Of a DNA stretch of 64,000 nt, positions 1 to 12,689 are shown piece by piece. The notes beneath the pieces were generated by a model, which worked only from the letters and a program-made list of their open reading frames with translations, was not told where the DNA came from and did not search any database. The translations under genes were made by a program, and so were the position numbers. This DNA is from Phymorhynchus buccinoides (lineage: Eukaryota; Mollusca; Gastropoda; Neogastropoda; Raphitomidae), in the NCBI GenBank assembly GCA_017654935.2, contig CM065682.1, forward strand, positions 78,680,078-78,744,077, in the 5' to 3' direction. Numbering within the stretch: position 1 is the stretch's first letter; every line of letters starts with the position of its first letter.

Positions 1-129
1 TCATTGTAACAACGGAACAGTAGTCTTTTGATAAATACGAAGCCCTATGCGCTCATTTTACAGGAAATGAGACTGGTAATGACGAAAAGAGGTGTAGGGG
101 GGTGCGAGTTGGGGGAATAAGAGAATAAT

Positions 130-173
130 GGGTAGAGGGTATGCTCATTATATTTGGTCTATACCCTCTACCC
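130..173. repeat. Perfect 13-bp stem hairpin
   Basis: The arm at 130-142 (gggtagagggtat) is the exact reverse complement of the arm at 161-173, with an 18-base loop. It lies just past the poly(A) signal of the minus-strand receptor gene, so it could be a 3'-flanking hairpin or the core of a small fold-back repeat. No function is implied. Confidence 0.7.
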
Positions 174-234
174 CTACACTCCTATCAACAGATTATGTAC
201 AACATAAACACAAGTTGAAACGCATTACGGTTGT

Positions 235-240
235 TTTATT
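235..240 (-). promoter_or_regulatory. Candidate poly(A) signal of the 3'-terminal receptor exon
   Basis: TTTATT on the plus strand reads AATAAA on the minus strand, 104 bases beyond the TAA stop at 344-346. This is a normal distance for a short 3' UTR. A single hexamer in AT-rich DNA is only moderate evidence. Confidence 0.5.
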
Positions 241-343
241 TTTGTTAACTTTGATGCTGTGTACACGTACGCCTACTTTCAGCTAAATGTGGCTTGCTTT
301 ACAACCCGTTGTTGGCTATTTTTGTAGGACATAATTTGTTCAG

Positions 344-2342
344 TTATTTCACTCTGTCTGTTTTACCTTTGGCCACGTTTCCCAGACGTTGCAGTACTCG
401 CTGCATCTTGGTGTGTCTGCGTTTCTCCAACACCACGTTGAATCCATGCAGCACTGGAGTGATGGTCATGGCGAACGGCAGGGCAAAGGCTGCCACAGCA
501 AAGCGGGTTTCCTCAGGCGGAAGGTTTAATCTGGGCATCAACAGCACCAGAACATCCGCCAGAAACCAGCCACAGGCCTCAGTCACTGAGATGGGGATGG
601 CGCGGCGAGCAGAGTCCAGCTGGTGAGATTTCTCAGAGCTGACCAGAAACACGATGGGGTTGGACTGGATAATGATGTGGATGTACAGCTGACCTGCCAT
701 GACCAGCACCATCAGCAACGTGTTCACTGTGATCACAGCGTGTAACGCGTGGTCATCTTCACCCAGGGGGGCGGTCAAGGGCAGAGGGACACACAGTCCA
801 GTTTGATGATGGAGAGTCCAGGGCAAAACGTGGAGCAGGGTGGACAGAAGGAGACCCATCCCCCAACACAGGAGGCTGGAGGTGAGCACCTGTCTCGTGG
901 CCCACACCTGTACGTGTGGCCTGGCCAGGTGAACGCAGTGACTCACGGTCAGACACAGCAGGATCAAGGCAGACACCTGCACAGAGAACAGGTAGAGAAA
1001 GCTGCACAGGGAACACCAGGCACTGTATCTCCACCCCCTGTCTTCCCACATATACTGCCCTCGGTACACCTGGTCAGCCACACACACTGCCAGAAGATAC
1101 ACCCCCATCACCAGGCTGGACACGGACAGCTGACACACAAAGACACCAGCTCCGCTCCTCCTCTGCTGATCTCCACGCAGGAGGAAGAAGAGGTGGACTC
1201 CGTTGCCCAGCAAGGCTACAGCGGCCAGGAGGACTGTCACAGCACGTAGAACGACTGATCCCAGTAGACGGTGACAGGAGGAGAGCAGATTGGAAGGGGA
1301 GTGGCAGTGTTCAAGGTTGAAGTCTGCAGGCAAATTCTGAGCACAGCACAGCATGGTGTCGTCTGTACGAACAGAGCGTAACATGGAGTGGGGGGTGAGC
1401 CAGTGACGGGGGAGGTGGTACAGGTTACAGCCTCTCACGTCCAGTGCCTGTAGCTGTGGTGTGGGCAAACTGCCAGTCACCCGCTGCAGGCCGCTCTGTG
1501 ACAGATTGAGCAGGCTCAGTGAGGAGAGCACGTGCAGCACAGAATGGTCAAGTTGAGTCTGTGGTTCTGAGGATCTTTTTTCTTCAAACAGTTCAGTCAG
1601 TTGATTGCCAGCCAGCACCAACACCTTCAGATTCTTCTCATGGCTCAACATATCTGTAGTCAGTAAGGAAATGTCGTTGCAACTGACGTCTAAAATAACC
1701 AAGTTGGGCAACAGAGGAAGAGACAAGTTAGTGAGAGCACAACGCTGAAGAGCCAGAAATATCAGCATNNNNNNNNNNNNNNNNNNNNNNNNNNNNNNNN
1801 NNNNNNNNNNNNNNNNNNNNNNNNNNNNNNNNNNNNNNNNNNNNNNNNNNNNNNNNNNNNNNNNNNNNNNNNNNNNNNNNNNNNNNNNNNNNNNNNNNNN
1901 NNNNNNNNNNNNNNNNNNNNNNNNNNNNNNNNNNNNNNNNNNNNNNNNNNNNNNNNNNNNNNNNNNNNNNNNNNNNNNNNNNNNNNNNNNNNNNNNNNNN
2001 NNNNNNNNNNNNNNNNNNNNNNNNNNNNNNNNNNNNNNNNNNNNNNNNNNNNNNNNNNNNNNNNNNNNNNNNNNNNNNNNNNNNNNNNNNNNNNNNNNNN
2101 NNNNNNNNNNNNNNNNNNNNNNNNNNNNNNNNNNNNNNNNNNNNNNNNNNNNNNNNNNNNNNNNNNNNNNNNNNNNNNNNNNNNNNNNNNNNNNNNNNNN
2201 NNNNNNNNNNNNNNNNNNNNNNNNNNNNNNNNNNNNNNNNNNNNNNNNNNNNNNNNNNNNNNNNNNNNGGTAATAGGCAAGCATTAACAGTCAAGTGAAC
2301 TTCAAGAAGCCTGGACAGAGAGCAATCTGTTTGGGCAAAACA
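344..2342 (-). CDS. LRR plus seven-transmembrane receptor exon (GRL101/LGR-like), interrupted by gap
   Basis: This is the terminal exon of a class A GPCR with a leucine-rich-repeat ectodomain, acting at the plasma membrane; its ligand is unknown. A good acceptor (cttgtgctgcag) precedes base 2342. About 24 codons follow with an LRR-like stretch (CSLSRLLEVHL), then the 500-N gap, then 474 uninterrupted codons to TAA at 344-346. After the gap come four to five LRRs (NLVILDVSCNDIS, NLKVLVLAGNQLTEL, LQALDVRGCNL), an LGR-type Cys-Cys hinge (TMLCCAQ) and seven hydrophobic segments between about 1,270 and 420. The ECL2 signature HHQTGLCVPLPLT is family-typical. The DRY position reads SHC (935-943) and the NPxxY position reads TPVLH (446-460), so two activation motifs are divergent. 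The C-tail is short and basic. It is either the last exon of its own gene or the last exon for the exons at 17.8-47.4 kb. The frame across the gap is unknown. Confidence 0.85.
1769..2268. other. Assembly gap of exactly 500 N
   Basis: There are 500 consecutive N, a conventional placeholder for a gap of unknown size. It falls inside the LRR part of the receptor exon, so the number of LRRs and the reading frame across it cannot be judged. Predicted proteins that run through it are artefacts. Confidence 0.99.
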
Positions 2343-2689
2343 CTGCAGCACAAGTAATGAGTGGTCAGTACTATGCAAGAGGGATGAGGGCACACAAACT
2401 GACTCTTCAAGCCATGTTTGGTCTAGACATTGACGACACAAGCCAGCACAGTGAATCAAGCAGAGGTAGACAACGCATTGAAAACCAAGACAAAGGCATG
2501 CTCGTATCGTAGCAACCCTCACGAACTTTGGCAAGTTTTCAGCTGGCATGCCACCAGTTCTGCAAAGCACGCCACAAAAATTCGACTGCTTAAATGTGCC
2601 AATTGTTGAGATCCATATAGGACCGTTGTGAAGATTGCGAACGTTGTTATTTGTTTTCTTAAAAATAAAATTGTAAAATGCTTGCATTT

Positions 2690-5600
2690 GGTTTGATGAT
2701 AAAGAAAAAGCTTTTTGCTTTTGAGGATTTTGCTAACTTTATTCTTTTTTAAAGCTTATAAAAGGAAAGTAAAAAAACAAGTTAATGTTGTGCGCGTTGT
2801 GGGACAATTACCATGGTGTGCTACAAAAAAACAAACATGGGGCTTACTAAATTGGTTTTATCTCCAAAAAAAACAATAAACCAACAAAAAAAAAATGCCA
2901 CAGTGTGGTAAGTTATTTATGTGGCGGAAAGTGGGAATGTAAAATAAAAAAAAAAGGGGCTTTTTAATCAAAAAACTTTGATTTTTCTTGGACTTTTATT
3001 GAATGACGGGGAAAACCCCACAATGGTAGGGAATAGGGAGTTTGGGTTGTCTCGAAAGAGTTAACAGACAAAATACATAGTTTTCAGATATTCACAGTAT
3101 ATAGATGATAATGTTAACTTAAATAATAGGTGTAATTAAATCAAGTTTGATCTTTTTTTTAACTTCTATTGAATGATTGGTATGTAATGCAAATACAATT
3201 CTGTCTCGAAAGAATTAAAACTTACCAAAAAAATTTGCAGAAACTTTTGGAAAGGTAATCCAAATGGTATAGATTATAGAGCGAAATGTAAATTAAAGGG
3301 GTATTTTCTTTTACATTCACATATTTGACTTTTCCTTGGGACTTTTTATTGACAAAAAACCACATTGGGCATTTTGGAATAAATTGCAGGAAATATGGTT
3401 TTGTCTCGAAACAGTTTTTAAACATAATAAAAAATGCAATAAAAAATTTTGAGTTATTCATGGCCATAGAAATTATAAAATGCCTAATGTAAAATTAAAA
3501 GCGTGTAGGTTCCTGAAATTCAAAGTGATTTGTCTTTGGGACTTGGTTATTGGATGGATGGTTAAGTAAAGGGGGAAGAATTAAACTAGATTTACAAAAA
3601 ATGGACCGCCACAAGCGATTTGCTTGGGCTAAACAAAAGGGATGGTTTACAACGGCTTACCAAGGGACACGGATTTTTGCATGGGGCACCCCAATTTGGG
3701 GAATCAAGCAGCCCCCTTCAAAAACCATTAAAAATGATAAAAACACCTTCAGTTTGTTTATTACCTCTCAAAATTGCCCCCCCAGACAGAACCTTTTTAA
3801 AATTACAGGCTCTTTTTTGTCAGGAACAAAACCAAGAAACTCTGGGTCCTATTATATTTGTGATTTTTCATAGACTCTCTAGAGGCAAAAAATGGGTTTT
3901 TACTGGCCGTCCGCTGTCATATTTTTTGCCAGAAGATCAAAACGCCCAAATGTCAACTTCTAACACAACTACAAGGATAAAATTTTCAGATTTTGTTTGG
4001 TTTGGATATTTATATTATTTATGAAAATTTTATGATATGTTACTGATCTATTAATGATGGTTATTACTTAGTAAAAAACCCCAAGCATTAACCAAAAATC
4101 AATGAAAGGATGGACTGTCTACACGACATTTAAAAAAAATATCTCAGGAACCAAATGAGTTCAAACAACAAAACACATTTGGGGGGGCAACGCCGTTACT
4201 TAAAACATTAAAAAACGGGACAAAAACAAACCATTAGTGAAAGTCCTCGAGTAAAATGGTAACAATGATACGACGACCAAACATCTGAGATGATCCCCTT
4301 GCATGTAGCAGTTACGCAACAATGTGGGCATGCCAAATCACCCATATATTTCCATTGACAATGGGGGGGGACCTGCATGGTGAATGGATTAATGAGGGAA
4401 CAAACCCCATTTTCATCTTACATGGGGTTTGTAGGAGTGGCCCAAAGTGTATGACGCCCCACTGGTCTCTTCCAACCCCAACATAGGGAAGTCGATATTT
4501 ATTCTGCCTTAACGGGCTCATCAAGCACAGACCTAATCCTCTAATGGCCAGTCCATTGTGTGTCTCGCAATAGTTTCAAAGATCCACCCAAAAGTTTAAT
4601 GTTCAGTGAACCTGCCCAGGGGGGTTCTCTCGCACGGTCGCCTTTGCCACATGGGGTCGCTCGGCGGGAGGTTTCAGTGGGATCCCTGGAGGCCTTGACC
4701 ATAAGCCCATCAATCGGTCCATGGTCAGACTAAGCATTGGTTTCAATTCCCCCGCATTGGAACGCCCGGCCATTTTTTTTCCACAAAACAGTGGGAGTGT
4801 ATCCTGGACCCGCAGGTTTTCTCTTTTCGTGTTCCGTTGCCCCGGGGTGGAGGAACTGCCCACTCTCATGTTTTGGTCAGGCCAGGGTGTAGGTCACTGC
4901 GATATCCTATTGTGCCCAGTGTGGGAAAAAAAACTGAGCTTTCCAGGGACAGGGAAAAAAACCGGTATACTTGCCTAGCTTCATCTGGAGCTGGGCAATT
5001 GGGGGGGCATACCACAACGCGGCCCCCTCGCACCACACATCAATATTACACACCACCCACCCAACACACACCATTTTTTTTTAATACACACCCTAAACAC
5101 CCCCCAACACACCCACACACAACCCCAACACCCACACCCACGACCACACAACCCCCACACCACAACACCGATCAAATCACCCCAACACACACCCAACACA
5201 AACACTCCCAACAACACACTAAACCAACACCTCCCACCCACACCCCCAAACGATTTCAAGAATTATTTTACCAAGGGGAGGGAACAAAAAAATCAGTGGT
5301 TGCGTGTTTTTGCTGTGTGTTTAAATTTCAAAGTTTGGGTCGCTGTTTGAATGGGGGGGGGGACCCCCCTAACTGTTGGACATTTATGTGGGACAGGGTT
5401 GTTTTGTTGCGGGGACACTGTGCTTACCCTTGGGGAAAAAAGGCGGTTTTTCTGAATTTACACAAATAAAAAATTTCAATAGAAAGGTCAAGTAATTAGG
5501 TAGAATTCTAAATTTATAATGGGGGCATACTAATGTAAGAAATCGAACTCGGACATATAAGGGCAGTCATATCGTGTTGTTCATCGTGTCGAGGGAAAAA

Positions 5601-8600
5601 AAGTGTGTCAACAGGTTTTCCATCTTATTCTTTAGGGCAAGCAGTCGCAACCTTCAGATCATTTTTAAACCATATAATCCTTGACTAGGCAACTCTTAGG
5701 GGGGGGGCGATAGTACGGAAAAAAAATAAAAGAGGGACACATAAAACAAAGCCAAAAAACGGCATAAGAGTAGACAAAGTTGAAAATATGTGTGAGTCAG
5801 GTTATGTGGGAAGGAATGAATAAAATCCCTAATAAAAATACAGGGGGGGATTAAAATTCTTTAAAGTAAGAACCCTAGTAGATTACCCCCAACCGTTTTT
5901 GTCTGTTAGGATATTGTCCTGAGGATTGCAAACATATTGAAGGTAAGGTTAATGTCTAGTTTATTGGACTACTTTTGACATCCAAGGATAAAACCAATGT
6001 AATCAAATAAACAAGGGGGGGTGGGGGGGGGCACGTACGTGATTGAGGAGGGACAACAAAGGCACGAGTATCCCACAAATTCCATCGCATTCGATCACTA
6101 CAAGCCTTTGACCTCCTTTCCCCCCCCCTCCACCGCGGGTATCAAGCCATTGGTAACCACTTTGTTGCCACCACAATGGGGATTTGCAATGCCCATAAGG
6201 AAGGGAATTAGTATTTAGGGGTATAGGGCAATGCAATGGACAGGTTAAGGCCCGCGCCACATGTTGCATGCCAAAAAAAATAAACAAAAAACCAAAAAAA
6301 TAATAAAACAAACAGGGGGGGAAGGGGGGAAGCAACAATAGGTTGCATACCGGCCGGAGGGAAAATCTCTTGGACCCCCCCAACAGTTACTTCCCTTTTG
6401 TTTACATAAAAAAATTACAGCCAAAACCCCACCATCTCTTGCTAGAAATGGGGGGAACCCTTGTATTCTGCAATGAAATACTAGTTTCAGGGTGTAAGGG
6501 ACCCAGTTTTGGAAATTAGGATATGTGGTGTTTTGTTTTTACAACACAATAAAGTGGGCCAAGCTTCAAAACAACGTTTCCACAGTACTTCAGGGAAATG
6601 GGGGGTGGAAAACAAAAAACGTTTGGGGAAACAATCTACTGTAAAATGGGGAATGTTTTTCAGTAAGAAAGACCTGGCCGGGACACATAAATGGAAAAAC
6701 AACACAGGATGTTAGTTACAGAAAAGACCAAACCTCCCCCCCCCCTGTGTGGGGAGGGCAACCTCGAAAACTCAAGTGGCAGAAAAAGGCGGAATGTTCT
6801 CATGTTTCTGGTGCCCTATTGAAAAATAGTAGCATCTATGAGAGGGAAAATGTTTACGGTATACTCATTTGTATCGATTTATTTCCCGCCCATTTCCAGG
6901 GGGAAGCATTTGTTATAAGATTTCTATGCAATGCATATTCTGGGAAACTCTTGACAATCAGGATAGGTTTCTACATGCGCACATGGTCTATCGGACAATC
7001 CAGTGTTGTAACGTGCAACGGACGTTCTATCAGGATGGCGTGCGTTCAGGCACAGGGTCGGTGGGAATTCGCGAAGTAAGTGTGGGATGACTCATGGTGG
7101 GACCTCCCCAAAAAAAACTTCTTACGCGAGTGGGAACTCTTCATACTTTCATTTGCAAGCCGTAAGGCTGCGAGGGGGAACCCCCCCCCCCCCACCACTT
7201 TACTCTTGTTTCCAGGGGGGGGAGCATGAGGTGCTTTTGGGGGACATTGGGGACAAATGAAACGAGTTTGCCGAACGCCCCAAGGGAAACGTGGGAGTCC
7301 CGAAAATTTCTGCGCAGTTTGGCCGGGGATGTTGGCAGCCGTTTGCGTGCAGCATCCTGCAACTTCCTTGGTTCACTTAAAGGTTCGCGGTTGAAACCAC
7401 CGACCTGCAGGGGGGGGGGTGACCTTCCTTGCAAGGACGTGACTGGCAGAGTGGGTCCAAAAGCTCTTCCTCTCGCATTGCCCAACACCACAAAACACTG
7501 GGTCAACCTTCAAAAGCGTCCCACTCCCTCGCCCTTACGCAAAATTATAGGGTGAGCTTTCTATGTACGGGACGTCCAACAAGGAGTCTGTACCCAAGGG
7601 GTAATGACCTGATCTTCACAGGGGGGGGGGAGGGGGAAACCAGGGGGACTGTGAGGCGGTCTTTACGTGATAAAACTTATCACGGGGAAAGGGGAAACAA
7701 ACAGCAACCACCCAAAGTGACCCCACCATTAGAAACCCGTACAACATGGATGATACAAAAAACCCCCACCGCGTAGCAAAAACCACATTCCCTTATTGGC
7801 ATCATCAAGAAGGAAAAGGGGAATCCATGATGTTCTTCATGAAGGCGGTCGTTGTGGCTCTCTAACGGGAAATAACCACTAAAAAACAAAACGTGGGAGT
7901 GGGAATCAATGTGAGACGGTGCTACTCAGGATAGAAAAAGGGTACCTCGTATATTTCAAAGGGTCTATGATATCATTTTGATCTCCCAAACTACGGCTTT
8001 AACCCAAACACCCGGGCTGTGCAGGGGAAACAAAAACAAAGGGGGGACATTTTTTTTGTGGCTTGTAAAGACATAGTGTAGATTCTCCATAGGAACAAAA
8101 CCGTTCTCACTTTGGGGTGACTTCCCTTACTAGAACGATAATGAACAAACAGTATAAGTATAAGGTCAACCATGTCATAGAGTTGGAGGATAGCCCTATC
8201 AACACTGTCGTGGTTCTTTCATGAATACAGTATGAGACAAAACTCCTCAGGCCGTTTATTCTTATTGTGGAAGTGATGGTAACTGTTATGTTGCCCACGG
8301 GTTGACAGACTGCAATGTCACTTGCTGTGTACCCTTTGTATTATGGGGGACACAAGTATAAACAGTGATTTGTAGTCCTTAATACAATTTCCCGTATGGG
8401 CCTGACTTTTTGTTTTGCTCATATTAATCAAAAATCAAAACTCAAGTAACTAACAAATTCTCGGACCTCATAGAAAAATGGCAATTCAATTACCCAAAAT
8501 CCCAAACAAACCCTGAACACAACAACAACGGCTAAAGGGGACAAAACACAATTAGGGACAATTTTTAGACCATTTCAATAGGTGTTACCGTAATGATTTC

Positions 8601-11580
8601 TTTACGTATAGGACGGGGCTTCACTTCACATGTGCTCTAAGCTTAAAATTTCAAGCAGATTAAATATTATTCACGCTAAAAGCAAGAAAAGGAAAATGGG
8701 AATTTGCTTTTACTTCTACAGGAGGAGAGAAAAGGGTCATAGTTGAAATTTTGGTAATTCATTTTGTGGCCGGTTTTTGGGTGGTGCCCAATATTTGGCT
8801 AAGGCTTAACATACATGGAGTGTTTGTTTCCCCAAAAGCTACATTTTAATTTCAAAATCGAGATATAATTTCAAATTGCTGTCGAAACTGGCTGAATATT
8901 TTATTTGCTTTTAATCTTTTATCAATCTATTTGGGGAAATCAGTTAGTCTTCCTTCATCAAAATTTGAGCGATGAAACATGTTCGCTCCATGCACGCTAC
9001 AAATATGCATGGGAGCAAAATGACACCGTTGTTGTTTTTGTTTCTAACATATGCTTTGGGAAGTTATGTTAAGAAGAATCAGTGAGGACTTTACATTTTA
9101 CACTATAGGGAAATTCCTTTAGGGAAAAAAAAAAGTATTGAGTCTTTGGGAGGAGGTAGTGCAGAGGGAAAAAGAGAACGATTAAAAGGTTACCCGAAGA
9201 AGGCTTACCCCTAGTGTTTCCTGAGGCTTGTAGGTGGTGGGTTATAAGGGTTGGGGGTAATGGGGGGGGGGGGACTCTAGCTGCTTTGATGGCAATATTT
9301 GTGACGATTTAACAACAATCAACGGTTTCCTGTTTTCCGCAAAAAAAACCATGGTTTAACTTAAAAAAGTGCGTTTTCTGGACAAACAACTATTATGCAA
9401 CAAACACATTAAAAAAATTGTGTTGGCAAAAACAGGAAGTATATATTCGTTGTTTCGTTTTGAGTTATGTTTTTACATAGAAAACAGGCAGTTTTCTTAA
9501 AAAAAAAGTTTCCAAGAAAACATTCAGGTGGGTAACCAAAAAGGGATTTGTTGGTAAATAAAAAAAACAACAGGCTTTTAAAGGGTAAAAACCCGGTCTT
9601 TATTTTGGCATTAGTTCCATTATTCATTGATGACATTTTACATAATATTATAATAATGTTTGAGGGCCAATCGTCCTATATATTCAAGCCCCCACCCCAG
9701 ACCAAAGGCTTAATCCTTGTATGGAAATGTAAAAAAATAATTTTGGAAACCCTGAAAAGATTATTAATCCATCCACCCACTAGGTTGGGGACAAAGAAAA
9801 AATTCGGTAACCATCACTGTGTAAAAATCGTGTGGAATTTGAAACCTATGAATTTCAAAAACAAAAAAAACCTGGGGATGCGCAAAACAAAACTGTTTCC
9901 ATGGGGTTGTTAAAATGGTCTTGGGCAAGGGAATAAAAAAAAACTGGTCGCCCAAATGCCACATGCGTTTGCCCTGCAGCAGCGCTAACATTCAACACAA
10001 GCCACTGATACAGCCACATAGGAAAGGGGGGGGCGTTCCCCTGTGCCCTTCGGGCTGTAAGCTATGAAGGTCTGAGAGTGGGCCAAAACCCAAAAAGGGG
10101 GTTCTGTCTGGAAAAAAACATATAGAGGTACCAAAACTGAGTCAGTATTACTGGGGGGAGGTGGGCACACTTTCAGTGTTGGGCATTCATGGGACAATTG
10201 GGGGGGCCCTTACAGGAAAAAAAGTCCCTTTGTCCATTGACCTTCCCAAGGGTGTTGAAATCCCGGGTTAGTTTGCACAAAAACAAAACATGTTACACAG
10301 TATTTATGTTGTTTTTGGGTATGCAATGTGTCTGTTTGGCACCCATCTAGGGCACGGTCAACTGTACATGCACTTTCAGCCCCACATATTCCCCACAAAC
10401 CCACAATTAAGGATGGGCTATTACTCTTGATTTCTACATCCAAATCGATCCCAACCCCTTTTACATTTTTATCTTTAATAAAAGACAATCAGTTTGTTAA
10501 TATAGAATTTTAACGATCCTTTCCAAAGTATCTCTGCCCATCTCCAAGGGGGGCACAACAGCTGGCCAGGCCCGTGTAGCCGTCCGAGAAAAAAAAACAG
10601 ATCTCTCAGTAGATTTCAATATTGCCCATATTATTAATCACCATTAGGAGCTTAAGTGTAAAAATATCGCGTTGAAAAGAATACCCCCACGATTGGGCAT
10701 TACACAAGGTAACAATGTGGAGCGGTCACCCAGATTAAAAGATATCAAAGTACGGCATATGCAACCGCGTCATGTCATCACTACCCCACAGGCCCGGGGC
10801 AATTTGGTGGGACAACGAGGTGATACATGTGTTTACCGCCTAGGGTATTTCATTCACGCGCTGCGACGGGGGGATCAACATCTAAGGGGCTAGTTCTTAC
10901 CACAATAAACGACGGATTTCGATGAGCGTTGAATGATAATGCAATAATCAAAAACAAGGTAGGCCAGATGGGTTTCCCCATGATCTACCACAGCAAGGGG
11001 CCCAGTGTATGGTTGGGCGTTGCCCCCACTGTCCAACCGTTTCTAGGCTTACTATTCAACTCCATTGGGACCCGGCGTTTCGGATATTAGGCAGTGGGGT
11101 ACGAATTTCGAGCTAGGCAATTTTTGGCCAAACCAGGGAAAGGTGGGAGTTCCACATTGTTGATAATAAAGACGCAGTGCTGTCATAAGAACAGCTCAAA
11201 TTCATCTTCAGTCAGGAAATAAAAATGAGCCCACTGAACCTGTGCTCACGAAGAGCCTATATTACCGCACCTTCGTTCAAAAGAAGAAGAAAAAAGAAGA
11301 TCACGTTGATTTCCTGGACAGTGTCGGCCTGTCGATCATGTTCTTGTCAAAGCATAGACTAATGCCAAATTCATCCCCGGCTTTTTCAACAGTCTGAGTG
11401 TGATATTGAAGCCTTCGCTCCAATTGCAGTTTAAAGTGTATAGCCTATACGTTTTTACATTGTATGGTGTGTTTACAGGTTATACAAAATAAAAGGCAAA
11501 TTGTCGTTAGTGATTTCCAGTTCTTAGCGTGTCTGTTTGTTGTTTATTATTGATAAATTTTTTGGGGGGGCCAAAACACA
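2690..11580. other. Anomalous homopolymer-rich stretch without recognisable features
   Basis: Runs of 5-10 identical bases (G, C, A or T) recur every few dozen bases here, unlike the flanking DNA. No open frame gives a recognisable protein and no known repeat is evident. About 5,040-5,260 is a C/A-only-like low-complexity patch. The stretch starts about 400 bases past the N gap and ends near 11.58 kb, where ordinary sequence returns. I interpret it as low-accuracy long-read sequence or misassembly filling the intron or intergenic space. Any real exons in it may be unreadable. Confidence 0.65.
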
Positions 11581-11832
11581 TCTTAAATGAAGTACATTTG
11601 GTGTATAAATTCTACTTTATGGTTTAACCGTATATTCGTTTCGCAAGAATGCTGTAGTTTAGCAGTGATGTGTAGTGCTACGCTACGATCTGTTGTGGAA
11701 AAATGGATGCGTTATTTTCATAGTTCGCTGCATGATCTTCAGCGCTGTTTCTTTTTTCTTGCTTATACTGTTGATACACATCGGTATTATATCCGTTTAT
11801 TATTGACTGAGGAATTATGTATATGTGCTTTA

Positions 11833-11920
11833 TTATCCTATCTCTCGAGCCTTGCTGTTTATCACACTGCCGGTCTCCGACCTCGTGTGATAAACAGCAA
11901 GCCTCTCAGAGATAGGATAA
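11833..11920. repeat. 88-bp inverted repeat (MITE or fold-back like)
   Basis: The left arm begins ttatcctatctct and the right arm ends agagataggataa. Both arms share an internal block around gcttgctgtttatcacac. The arms are about 36 bases with a few mismatches around a short centre, so the unit folds into one hairpin. This is typical of a small non-autonomous DNA element; it has no coding capacity. Confidence 0.7.
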
Positions 11921-12004
11921 AAGCAATATCACAAACTCCCAAATCATAATAACTGATAATCCATAACTAGGCAATGGTATACCAGTGTCAACTATACACT
12001 ATGG

Positions 12005-12649
12005 TTGAGGTGTGATACAAGCACAAAAAGATCATCTACGGCGCATGTTTTCAGGAGGACTGTGCTGTTCTGCACTGATGGTCATAGCTACCATGTAATC
12101 CTCACGGAAATCAGTCACAAGGAAGTCTACCCACACCTCATTTTCCCTGACAATGTAGACAGAAAAGGTGTCATAATGCGGCTCACAGCCTGTCCACCTG
12201 AACCTATTGTAGTTAAGAGTGATTCTCAGCGTTGAAGCCACCCTTTGTCATAATAATATCTCTTCAGAAAGCTACTTCTCATAAATCATGATCATAATTC
12301 CTTTGGCTGCAAGTCTGATGGTGAAATTGAATGTGTATCTTTTCTTGGAAGGATGTGACGGCATTACCACATTTTGTTTCGTCATCCAACTGAAACACGA
12401 ATCTACAACGTGAAGATACATTTGTCCGAAAATGGCCCTCAGTGATTTGGGATACATCAAAACGAATGAGTGGCATACGTTACAGCCATAGTTCAGTCTT
12501 TTGCTTTTTGACAACATGCAGTCCTTGATGATGGATGTACGGATGGTAACATTGTTTGTTGGATATTCTTCACTGTTGATTTGTGAGTTGCTTAGCTTTA
12601 GATCAGTGTCTGCTCCTGATGCTATATGGGTGTGTTTTGCAAATTGCAT
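12005..12649 (-). pseudogene. Degraded extracellular-domain exon, probably of a receptor paralogue
   Basis: Minus-strand frames here look like secreted-domain protein. An upstream part reads in two overlapping frames (one contains FRTNVSSRCRFVFQLDDE). A downstream part contains TLRITLNYNRFRWTGCEP followed by DTFSVYIV and DYMVAMTISA, a beta-strand-like rhythm. The two parts are separated by in-frame stops near 12,245 and 12,272 and a probable frameshift near 12,380-12,470. I believe it resembles the N-terminal ectodomain of gastropod GRL101-like receptors, but this rests on pattern memory. It has the strand expected for an upstream exon of the 7TM gene ending at 344. Sequencing error rather than true decay is possible because it borders the anomalous stretch. 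Confidence 0.45.
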
Positions 12650-12689
12650 GAAAGGTACCCAGTGGTGTGGTCATTCTAACTCCATTTAG

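Noticed and set aside
749..1320. Plus-strand open frames of 130-170 codons
   Set aside because: Shadow frames antisense to the GC-richer 7TM exon; no domain character.
1728..2687. 319-codon minus-strand frame through the gap
   Set aside because: More than half is undefined sequence from the N run. Only the part from 2,342 downward, after an acceptor, is supported as exon.
4837..5469. 210-codon plus-strand frame rich in Thr/Pro/His
   Set aside because: It lies in the anomalous stretch and is driven by a C/A low-complexity patch; no motif.
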